Source of the DNA: Clostridia bacterium
GTDB lineage: Bacteria > Bacillota > Clostridia > Christensenellales > UBA1242
Length of the DNA: 17,713 bases
Direction of reading: 5' to 3'
Assembly: GCA_900768425.1 (NCBI GenBank)
Contig: CAAGCR010000090.1
Coordinates: forward strand, 1 to 17,713
Shown here: in pieces, positions 1 to 6,268 of the stretch
Numbering within the stretch: position 1 is the stretch's first letter
How the letters are laid out: every line of letters starts with the position of its first letter
Notes under the pieces: generated by a model
What the model saw: the letters and a program-made list of their open reading frames with translations, nothing else
What the model was told of the DNA's origin: nothing
Databases searched by the model: none
Made by a program: the position numbers and the translations under genes

Positions 1-212
1 AACGGCATCACAGTTTGAATAAACATCAGTTTTGCTTGAATATACCTTCGGTGCATTCAGACAAAACTTCCGATAATATTATTATAAAAAGAAAAAGATT
101 TTTTGTGTCGTTCTATTTACTTTTAAAATTAACCTATTTAAAATATGTGACAATTTCATAGTAAATAAAATGAGATGGAATGTTTGTTTCTTTTATGTTG
201 TTTTTTAGTGCG
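1..212. other. Non-coding left edge
   Basis: A+T-rich sequence downstream of rpmF. I see no start codon with a ribosome binding site and no convincing reading frame. One frame on each strand stays open for a short distance into the edge, but neither gives a recognisable peptide, so a partial gene beginning beyond the window cannot be excluded. Confidence 0.5.
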
Positions 213-214
213 AC

Positions 215-252
215 AAAAAAGGCAAAACTTCTTAATGGAAATTTTGCCTTTT
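215..252 (-). terminator. Rho-independent terminator of rpmF
   Basis: The arms at 217-230 and 239-252 form a 14-position stem with one mismatch, centred on GGCAAAA/TTTTGCC. On the minus strand the stem is followed by a run of T. It lies 16 bases past the rpmF stop codon, so it most likely ends the pta-ackA-rpmF transcript. Confidence 0.85.
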
Positions 253-267
253 AGGTTTTAGTTTATT

Positions 268-465
268 TTACTTTTTTTCTTCTTTCTTTTCTGTTTCTAT
301 AACTTTTTTGCCATTGTAATATCCGCATTGTGGACATACTTTATGAGGCATTTTAAGTGCGTGACATTCTGGGCACTCAACTAAAGTTGGGGTGCTTGCT
401 TTGAAATTGCTTGAATTACGAGAATTACGTCTTGCTTTTGAAACTTTACACTTTGGAACTGCCAT
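268..465 (-). CDS. rpmF: 50S ribosomal protein L32
   Basis: Structural protein of the large ribosomal subunit, 65 residues, the usual size for L32. The N-terminus AVPKCKVSKARR matches the conserved basic start of the family. Cys31/Cys34 and Cys44/Cys47 form two CxxC pairs, the zinc-ribbon version of L32, so this is not the Cys-free paralogue made under zinc starvation. A strong ribosome binding site (TTAGGAGG) precedes the ATG. The tail is rich in Lys and Glu. It lies downstream of ackA on the same strand but has its own consensus promoter. In many Bacillota a DUF177 (YceD) gene precedes rpmF; it is absent between ackA and rpmF here. Confidence 0.97.
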   Translation of the reverse strand: MAVPKCKVSKARRNSRNSSNFKASTPTLVECPECHALKMPHKVCPQCGYYNGKKVIETEKKEEKK

Positions 466-540
466 TGTTTTTCCTCCTAACTAATTCTTTATCAGGTTGT
501 TTTGGTTGCAAAACACCCGTTTTGTACATTTAACCTTGCC

Positions 541-569
541 ATTATAGTAAATTTAAAATATATTGTCAA
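541..569 (-). promoter_or_regulatory. Consensus SigA-type promoter of rpmF
   Basis: On the minus strand the -35 box TTGACA (569-564) and the -10 box TATAAT (546-541) are both perfect consensus, with a 17-base spacer. Transcription would start near 534, giving a leader of about 70 bases. The leader contains a 6-bp hairpin (CAAAAC/GTTTTG, 509-524). The promoter sits just past the ackA stop, so rpmF can be transcribed separately from pta-ackA. Confidence 0.88.
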
Positions 570-617
570 GAGTTTTAACAAAATATATTTTTGCATTTAC
601 AATTTGTGGAGTGATTA

Positions 618-1811
618 CTAGATTAAGTTTTTAGCATCTCTTGCGATAACTAATTCTTCATCAGTTGGTATTCTAAATATTGCAACGCGAGAATCTGGTG
701 TATTGATTTGTTCGGTTGTTCCGCGTGGCATTGTTTTATTTTTTACGGTATCTAATTTTATGCCAGCGTAATCCATATTTGCAAGTACCATTTCACGAAG
801 TTCGGCATCGTTTTCACCAACACCGCCTGTAAATACGATTGCATCTACGCCATCCATTGCTGCCATATATGCACCAATGTATTTTTTGATTTGATATGCC
901 AACATTTCAACAACCAATTTTGCTCTTTCATTGCCTTTTGCGATTTCTTCTTCGTTATCACGCATATCGCTTGATACGCCATTGATACCAAAAATACCGC
1001 ATTTTTTATTTAAGTATGTTGTGATTTCTTTTAATGACCAACCTGTTTTATCTTGAATTGTTTCCAAAATAGATGGGTCAATATCACCGCAACGAGTTCC
1101 CATTAACACACCTGCAAGTGGAGTTAAGCCCATTGATGTATCAACAGAATGTCCGTTTTGAATTGCTGATATACTTGAACCATTACCTAAGTGACAAGTG
1201 ATGATTTTTAAATCTTTAATATCTTTGCCCATAAGTTTAGCACATTCACTTGATACATAGCGGTGTGAAGTGCCATGGAAACCATAACGGCGAATTTTCC
1301 AGTCTGTGTATGCTTCATAAGGTAAAGCATACATAAATGCTTTTTGTGGCATATATGCGTGGAATGCTGTATCAAATACGGCTACTTGTGGTTTACCTTT
1401 AAATAATTCTTGACATGCTTTAACACCCATAATGTTTGCTGGCATATGAAGAGGTCCAAGCGGTATTAAATCCTCCATTTGTTTTAAATTTTCTGGGGTT
1501 ATTACAACTGAATCTTTAAATACTTCACCACCATGAACGATTCTGTGTCCAACAGCATCAATATCTTCTAATGATTTTAATACACCGCAGTCTTTATCGG
1601 TTAAAAGGCTGATTACTGTGTTTAATGCTTGAGTATGGTCTTTAAGGTCACCTGTTACAACCTTTTCCATTCCATTTGCTTTATATTTAACAAAAGAACC
1701 TGGGATACCTATTTTTTCACAATTTCCTTTTGCTAATACTTTTTCATTGTCCATATCAAATACTTGATATTTAAGCGAACTTGAGCCCGCATTTACTACT
1801 AAAACTTTCAT
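618..1811 (-). CDS. ackA: Acetate kinase
   Basis: Converts acetyl phosphate and ADP to acetate and ATP, the last, ATP-yielding step of acetate fermentation (reversible). It is cytoplasmic and belongs to the ASKHA fold. Length (397 residues) is normal. Visible motifs are the N-terminal phosphate loop VNAGSSSLKY (residues 6-15), GHRIVHGG with Arg90, the catalytic aspartate of FDTAFH (Asp147), HGTSHRYV with His179, the CHLGNGSS loop (206-213), MGTRCGD with Arg240, and FTGGVGEND near the C-terminus. All expected active-site residues are present. The site AAGGAAG lies 5 bases before the ATG. pta lies 110 bases upstream on the same strand, so the pair forms the standard Pta-AckA pathway. Confidence 0.98.
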   Translation of the reverse strand: MKVLVVNAGSSSLKYQVFDMDNEKVLAKGNCEKIGIPGSFVKYKANGMEKVVTGDLKDHTQALNTVISLLTDKDCGVLKSLEDIDAVGHRIVHGGEVFKDSVVITPENLKQMEDLIPLGPLHMPANIMGVKACQELFKGKPQVAVFDTAFHAYMPQKAFMYALPYEAYTDWKIRRYGFHGTSHRYVSSECAKLMGKDIKDLKIITCHLGNGSSISAIQNGHSVDTSMGLTPLAGVLMGTRCGDIDPSILETIQDKTGWSLKEITTYLNKKCGIFGINGVSSDMRDNEEEIAKGNERAKLVVEMLAYQIKKYIGAYMAAMDGVDAIVFTGGVGENDAELREMVLANMDYAGIKLDTVKNKTMPRGTTEQINTPDSRVAIFRIPTDEELVIARDAKNLI

Positions 1812-1834
1812 ATTACTTCCTTTTTCTTTATAAA

Positions 1835-1910
1835 GTAAACTTATTTTACTAATTTTGTTCTTTTCTTATAAAAGAGTTTGATTTGTAATTTAATAATGAC
1901 ATAAGTTTAC
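1835..1910. repeat. 10-bp inverted repeat between pta and ackA
   Basis: GTAAACTTAT at 1835-1844 and its exact reverse complement ATAAGTTTAC at 1901-1910 flank 56 bases in the pta-ackA gap. In the transcript this could close a long hairpin just upstream of the ackA ribosome binding site. It is not a terminator, because no T tract follows. It could be a processing site, a regulator half-site pair or a chance match in A+T-rich DNA. Confidence 0.4.
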
Positions 1911-1921
1911 CTTAACCTAAT

Positions 1922-2905
1922 TTATTTACATTGAATACAAGTTATTGCCGTTAGCAAGACAATATCGTCAACTGTGCATCCGCGAGATAGGTCATTAACT
2001 GGTTTGTTGAAGCCACTGGTTATAGGTCCTATTGCTTTTAGGTTGCCAAAATATTGCACCATTTTATAGCAAATGTTTCCGGCATCTATGTTTGGCATAA
2101 CAAATATGTTTGCCGGCTTAGTAAATTTGATGTTTGGCATTTTTACTTTTGCTACACTTTGTTTTATGCTGGCATCAAATTGTACTTCGCCAACTGCATC
2201 TATATTTGGATGTTTTTGACTAAATAAATTAAATGCTTCGCTAACTTTTAAGGTGCTTTCGCTTTTTGCACTGCCCATTGTGGAATAGGACAAAAACGCA
2301 AGTTTAGGGGCATTTAAACCTAAAAGATTGAACTCGTTTAACATATTCTCTGCAATGACACATTCTTGCTCGGCAGTTGGATATTCAATAACACCACAAT
2401 CGCCCATTAAAAAAGCGTTGTCGGTTACTGAATTTTTACCACTGAACAAAAAGTAAGATGAAACTAAGCCACTCTTGCTTTTTATTATTTGCAAGGCCGG
2501 TCTTAGTGTGTTTGCGGTTGGAACTTCCGCCCCGCACACTATACCATCGGCATAACCGCAAGCGGTATATGCGTTTGCAAAATATATTGGGTCTTTACAA
2601 AGGTTATATGCATCTGTAAGAGTTAAACCTTTTGCTTTTCTTATTTCGTAGACTTTATTTGCCAGTTCAGCTATTAATTGGGTGTTATTAGGGTCAACAA
2701 CTGTAATGTTTTTTAAGTCGTTAGATGATAATGTTTTACATATATCTTCATTTTTACCGACAAGAACAACATTTGCTAAACCTAACTTTACAATTTCTAA
2801 ACTAGCCTTTCTTATTCTTTCGGAAAAGCCTGCCTCTGGAAAAACAATTGTACGTTTTTTGTTTAATGCTCTTTGCAATAATTCTTTTTCAATTTCCACA
2901 AGCAT
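1922..2905 (-). CDS. pta: Phosphate acetyltransferase
   Basis: Transfers the acetyl group of acetyl-CoA to phosphate, giving acetyl phosphate for AckA. The 327 residues match the short, single-domain Pta of Bacillota, without the N-terminal regulatory domain of the enterobacterial enzyme. Recognisable motifs are KRTIVFPEA at the N-terminus, MGDCGVIEYPTAEQ in the middle, SYSTMGSAKS, and the C-terminal signature NKPVNDLSRGCTVDDIV. The ATG has no Shine-Dalgarno site, and the start of the divergent ylbJ gene is only 13 bases away. Met1 still fits the family's N-terminus; a GTG two codons later is the only close alternative. The enzyme call is very safe, the exact start less so. Confidence 0.97.
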   Translation of the reverse strand: MLVEIEKELLQRALNKKRTIVFPEAGFSERIRKASLEIVKLGLANVVLVGKNEDICKTLSSNDLKNITVVDPNNTQLIAELANKVYEIRKAKGLTLTDAYNLCKDPIYFANAYTACGYADGIVCGAEVPTANTLRPALQIIKSKSGLVSSYFLFSGKNSVTDNAFLMGDCGVIEYPTAEQECVIAENMLNEFNLLGLNAPKLAFLSYSTMGSAKSESTLKVSEAFNLFSQKHPNIDAVGEVQFDASIKQSVAKVKMPNIKFTKPANIFVMPNIDAGNICYKMVQYFGNLKAIGPITSGFNKPVNDLSRGCTVDDIVLLTAITCIQCK

Positions 2906-2918
2906 ATATTAACTTATA
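2905..2918. promoter_or_regulatory. Possible bidirectional, leaderless promoter region
   Basis: The 13 bases between the pta and ylbJ start codons contain -10-like boxes on both strands. On the minus strand TATAAG (2918-2913) lies 7 bases before the pta ATG. On the plus strand TATATT (2905-2910) lies 8 bases before the ylbJ ATG. Those distances would place transcription starts at the start codons themselves. Neither gene has a Shine-Dalgarno site. The -35 boxes would lie inside the opposite gene and are poor at the right spacing; a TTGACA exists on the minus strand but at a non-standard distance from TATAAG. Confidence 0.35.
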
Positions 2919-4007
2919 ATGAAAAGCATTGTCAATCAAAGCGGGAAAATTTTAAAAAAAACAAATATAATTTTGGGTATTTTCTTGCTATTTATAATCA
3001 TTTTAATTGCAATTAACCCTGCTAAATATTCGCGGATTGCTTTTAAAGGAATCGAAATTTGGGCAAAAGTACTCTTGCCTTCTCTTTTGCCGTTTTTTAT
3101 TCTAACCAAACTTTTTGCTTCTACGGGAGTAATTGATGGCGTTACTAAAATTTTTTCACCTTTTATGTCTAAACTATATAACTGCCCTAGCGAAAGTGCT
3201 TATGTGTTTTTTATGAGCATTTTAACAGGGTATCCCGTTGGTAGCAAATTGGTTAGTGATTTATATAATAATAGCACTTTTGACAAAGCACAGGCAATAA
3301 GAACAACCGCTTTTTGTAGCAATTCCGGACCTATGTTTATTTTAGGTTCGGTTGCTATTGGTATGTTTTGCGACAAAAAAATGGGCATTGTTATTCTTAC
3401 TAGCCATATTATTGGTGCACTACTGAATGGTTTGCTATATAGAAATTACGGAAATAAAAGAAAAAAACATCATTTAAGAGATAAAAATAAGGGCATTTAT
3501 AGTTTGAATGATAAAAATTCTTCTAAAAACAAAAATACGACTTTTGATTCTAATAATACACAAAATGCCAGTATTAATAAAGACTCTCCTTGCATAGATT
3601 TTTCTGCCAGTGTTGTTTCATCTGTAAACTCAATTTTGTTAATTGGCGGAGTGATATGCTTTACTTTTGTGCTTTTAGAAGTTATTACATCTTCACAACT
3701 TTTTAGTTTGATAATTTCCTTAATATCAAAAATTGGCATAGACAAAAATCTATTAACCGCCATCTTTTGCGGAATTGGAGAAATTACCAAAGGTTGTATG
3801 CTTTTGAGCCAAATACCGCTCTCCACTTTTACCAGTTATTGTATTTGCACCTTTATTATCTCCTTTGGCGGAATTTCAACCTTTTTGCAAGCACAAGCCT
3901 TTTTAAAAAACATTGTGCCATCAAAAATATTTTTGCTACAAAAAACCACGCACGCAATATTATCGTGTATGGTTTGTGTGGTTTTGGGGATGATTGTTAG
4001 GCTTTGA
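2919..4007 (+). CDS. ylbJ: YlbJ-like sporulation integral membrane protein
   Basis: A 362-residue polytopic membrane protein of the nucleoside-recognition (Gate) superfamily. A hydrophobic helix at about residues 16-34 is followed by the family-like stretch WAKVLLPSLLPFFILTKLF, a conserved segment with TGYPVGSKLVSDLY, and SNSGPMFILGSVAIGMF. Several more helices make up the C-terminal half. Between them (about residues 175-230) is a soluble loop rich in Lys, Asn and Ser. In Bacillus subtilis ylbJ is a SigE-controlled gene needed for heat-resistant spores; the transported substrate is not known to me. The protein is somewhat shorter than the roughly 400-residue Bacillus protein. No ribosome binding site precedes the ATG. 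Together with spoVM in this window it supports a spore former. Confidence 0.85.
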   Translation: MKSIVNQSGKILKKTNIILGIFLLFIIILIAINPAKYSRIAFKGIEIWAKVLLPSLLPFFILTKLFASTGVIDGVTKIFSPFMSKLYNCPSESAYVFFMSILTGYPVGSKLVSDLYNNSTFDKAQAIRTTAFCSNSGPMFILGSVAIGMFCDKKMGIVILTSHIIGALLNGLLYRNYGNKRKKHHLRDKNKGIYSLNDKNSSKNKNTTFDSNNTQNASINKDSPCIDFSASVVSSVNSILLIGGVICFTFVLLEVITSSQLFSLIISLISKIGIDKNLLTAIFCGIGEITKGCMLLSQIPLSTFTSYCICTFIISFGGISTFLQAQAFLKNIVPSKIFLLQKTTHAILSCMVCVVLGMIVRL

Positions 4008-4108
4008 AAATATTTAAGTTATATTTACAACTAATAAATTTATGAAAATAAACTATTTATTATGAATATGTTTCCATTTTTTGTTAAAATTTTAACTTTA
4101 TATATGTC

Positions 4109-5017
4109 TTAAATTTTTGCTTTGGTTATGGCTGTTTTTATTGCGTTTACGCAATCTTCAAATTTGAATTTATCTTCGTTGGTTAAATTAAGTTTTATTA
4201 CTTGTTCTACTCCGTTTTTGCCTAAGACTGCCGGTTCTCCTATAAAGATATTATACTCTTCGTTATAGCAAGATACTGTAAATATTTTATGGCTATCATC
4301 TAAAATTGCGTTGGTTAATCTTGCAAGGCATATACCTATGCCGTATGCGGTGTTGCCCTTTTTGTTTATAATATCGTAGGCGGAATTGCGGACATCGTAT
4401 GTTATGCGACTCATATCATTTTCGGTTAGATAGTCGCTGGCTTTATTTAGACCTATTTGCATATTGGCGAATGGTATAAACTCGCTATCACCATGCTCGC
4501 CTATGACATAGCCATGAATGCTTTTAGGATTTATGCCTGTTGCTTGGCTTACTAAAAAACGGAGTCTGGCACTATCTAAAAGTGTTCCGCTTCCTACTAC
4601 TCTATTTTTAGGGAAACCACTTAACTTATAAGTTATGTTTGTCATTACATCTAGTGGGTTTGTTGCAATTAGATAAATGCCTGCAAAGTTGGTTTTATTG
4701 ATTTCTGCAATGATTGATTTAAAAACTTGTGTGTTTTTTTGAATTAAGTCCATTCTTGTTTCGCCAACTTCTTGATTGCGTCCTGCGGTTATGCAAACAA
4801 TATCTGCATTATTGCAATCGGAATAATCACCTGCGTGAATGTTGATTTTGCTTGGACCTATGCTAGTTGCGTGCATTAAATCTAGTGCTTCGCCTTCGGC
4901 TTTTTGTTTGTTTATATCTATTAAAACTAATTCATTTACTCTTGTTATTTGATTAACTAGGCTAAATGCATATGCCATTCCTACATTGCCACAACCTACT
5001 AAAATTACTTTTGCCAT
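4109..5017 (-). CDS. ldh: L-lactate dehydrogenase
   Basis: Reduces pyruvate to L-lactate with NADH, regenerating NAD+ during fermentation; cytoplasmic. The N-terminal Rossmann motif GCGNVG (residues 8-13) and the acidic residue Asp34 fit NAD(H) binding. Gln82 in the mobile loop NQEVGETR marks lactate rather than malate specificity (malate dehydrogenases have Arg there), and Arg88 of the same loop contacts substrate. Asn120, the DSARLR segment (Asp148, Arg151) and the catalytic His175 in GEHGDSE complete the active site. At 302 residues it is a little shorter than typical (about 315). A weak AAGGAC site lies inside the end of the upstream HIT gene, whose stop codon is one base from this start, so the two are probably translationally coupled. 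Confidence 0.96.
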   Translation of the reverse strand: MAKVILVGCGNVGMAYAFSLVNQITRVNELVLIDINKQKAEGEALDLMHATSIGPSKINIHAGDYSDCNNADIVCITAGRNQEVGETRMDLIQKNTQVFKSIIAEINKTNFAGIYLIATNPLDVMTNITYKLSGFPKNRVVGSGTLLDSARLRFLVSQATGINPKSIHGYVIGEHGDSEFIPFANMQIGLNKASDYLTENDMSRITYDVRNSAYDIINKKGNTAYGIGICLARLTNAILDDSHKIFTVSCYNEEYNIFIGEPAVLGKNGVEQVIKLNLTNEDKFKFEDCVNAIKTAITKAKI

Positions 5018-5018
5018 A

Positions 5019-5513
5019 TTATATTTTGTCCTTTTTTGCGTATGTATTTATGAGTTTTTTGACCATTTCAAACTTTTGTGCATCATATACATATTTTTGT
5101 CTTGGTTTAACAAAATTTTTTGAGCCACGTTCTTCACTTGAATATCTTGGTATTAGTTGAATGTGATAATGGTTGTTTAGTCCGTCACACATTGTGCAAA
5201 GATATACCCTTTCACAATTATAGACCTTTTTTATAATTATCATAAGTTGTTTTGCAAAGCGGACTATTTTTTCGTTTAATTTGTCTGGGGCTTCACTTAA
5301 ATCGTGATAATGCTCTTTGCTTGCAATTATCATATGTCCTATGGCTCTTGGGTTTGGGACAAATTTACATTCTATGTCGCCATCAGCATAAAATTCTAGT
5401 TGTGATTCATCACCATACAATGCTCCGTTCATTTTTTTATTGAAACAGGCGGGACATATGCCTAAATCTACCAACTCCCCCGGAGTGAGTTTTAATAATT
5501 CTTCATCTGTCAT
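5019..5513 (-). CDS. HIT-superfamily protein with HxHxQ motif
   Basis: A 164-residue histidine-triad superfamily protein. The active-site motif reads His115-Tyr-His117-Ile-Gln119. The third histidine of classical HIT hydrolases is glutamine, as in galactose-1-phosphate uridylyltransferase (GalT), whose nucleophile is the middle His. Cys20 and Cys23 (CPAC), with His68 or His70, resemble the zinc site of GalT and some HIT proteins. A nucleotidyl hydrolase or transferase is likely, but the substrate cannot be told; it is much too short for a full GalT. An in-frame ATG lies ten codons upstream, but I chose 5513 because AAGGAAG sits just before it. It is the first gene of a two-gene unit with ldh. 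Confidence 0.85.
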   Translation of the reverse strand: MTDEELLKLTPGELVDLGICPACFNKKMNGALYGDESQLEFYADGDIECKFVPNPRAIGHMIIASKEHYHDLSEAPDKLNEKIVRFAKQLMIIIKKVYNCERVYLCTMCDGLNNHYHIQLIPRYSSEERGSKNFVKPRQKYVYDAQKFEMVKKLINTYAKKDKI

Positions 5514-5533
5514 ATTAACTTCCTTTATGTGTG

Positions 5534-5561
5534 ATTTTATCATATTTTAATAATAAAACAA
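5534..5561 (-). promoter_or_regulatory. Candidate promoter of the HIT-ldh unit
   Basis: On the minus strand TTGTTT (5561-5556) and TAAAAT (5539-5534) are 16 bases apart, upstream of the HIT start. The -35 box is weak. It lies next to a promoter for the opposite-strand gene at 5584-5612. Confidence 0.4.
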
Positions 5562-5583
5562 AACTTTTTAGAGATTTTTACTC

Positions 5584-5612
5584 TTGAAATTGTATTATAT
5601 CTATGTTAAACT
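5584..5612 (+). promoter_or_regulatory. Promoter of the small unknown gene at 5641
   Basis: TTGAAA (5584-5589) and TAAACT (5607-5612) are separated by 17 bases and lie about 30 bases upstream of the start codon. AAGGAG follows at a suitable distance from the ATG. Confidence 0.6.
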
Positions 5613-5640
5613 ACATATATTCAATTAAGGAGTTTACTTT

Positions 5641-5973
5641 ATGAAATATGCATCTCGTTTAACTAAAACTGAATTATTTAATTTTTTAAGTATTGTTATG
5701 AACAAAGAGTTCTCTCATTTTTATAGCAAACCGGAAAAGAATACTGACTTTTCAAAGTATTTTTATATTATAAACAAAGATGACAAGGAAATAACCATTG
5801 CATCTAATTTTAATTGCGGGCTTTGTTGCTATAATGAGTTTACTTTAACTGACAACAAATTTTCGTCCTTATACCCAACTTGCAAAAGTAATGGTGTTTA
5901 CACTGAAGCATGGCAAAAATTTTTAGCAAACAAATTCCCTGAGTATATTATTGATAGCGGTAGAAATAATTAG
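5641..5973 (+). CDS. Small protein of unknown function
   Basis: I do not recognise this 110-residue protein. The case for a real gene is good: it has a promoter with a 17-base spacer, an AAGGAG ribosome binding site, and a hairpin terminator downstream. The product is hydrophilic, rich in aromatic residues (Phe, Tyr), with no signal peptide or membrane segment. A Cys cluster CGLCCYNE lies mid-protein (about residues 60-67) and a further Cys near residue 81; four Cys in a short span could hold a metal or disulfides, but that is only a suggestion. It is divergent from the HIT-ldh pair and has no obvious functional neighbour. Confidence 0.7.
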   Translation: MKYASRLTKTELFNFLSIVMNKEFSHFYSKPEKNTDFSKYFYIINKDDKEITIASNFNCGLCCYNEFTLTDNKFSSLYPTCKSNGVYTEAWQKFLANKFPEYIIDSGRNN

Positions 5974-5984
5974 ATTTTTAAAAA

Positions 5985-6010
5985 AATATTTAATTTTAAA
6001 TATTATTTTT
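5985..6010 (+). terminator. Weak A+T-only hairpin after the small unknown gene
   Basis: AATATTTA (5985-5992) pairs with TAAATATT (5997-6004) across a 4-base loop and is followed by a T run. The stem has no G-C pairs, so alone it would be a poor terminator. The stronger hairpin at 6072-6119 may do the work. Confidence 0.3.
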
Positions 6011-6071
6011 TAGAGATATTTATTACAAATATTAAATAGTTCAATTAACTTGTTTTTATACTTAAACCCAT

Positions 6072-6119
6072 AAAAAGACTGTTAAGAAATAATTTACAAA
6101 ATTTCCTAACAGTCTTTTT
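6072..6119. terminator. Bidirectional terminator
   Basis: Arms 6072-6090 and 6101-6119 form a 19-position stem (AAAAAGACTGTTA...TAACAGTCTTTTT) with a single A-C mismatch on the plus strand, which becomes a G-U pair on the minus strand. T runs lie on both sides. It separates the convergent small unknown gene and the GLUG-repeat gene and can serve both. Confidence 0.85.
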
Positions 6120-6268
6120 GTTGATTTTAAATGTAATGCAATGTTTGTGAAAAACCTTTAAGTAATACAAATAAAATATTTGTTTAGACCTAAATAATTA
6201 ACATAATCAAAGCATAAACCAATTTTACTTTATTAGCATTAATCTATGCAATTAAAATTTACAATTTA

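Noticed and set aside
1..170. Partial genes running off the left edge
   Set aside because: The open stretches in the first bases have no start signals and unconvincing translations; too little sequence to support a call.
4083..4096. Palindrome GTTAAAATTTTAAC between ylbJ and ldh as a terminator
   Set aside because: It is a loopless, nearly all-A/T palindrome with no T tract suited to either gene; probably chance in this composition.
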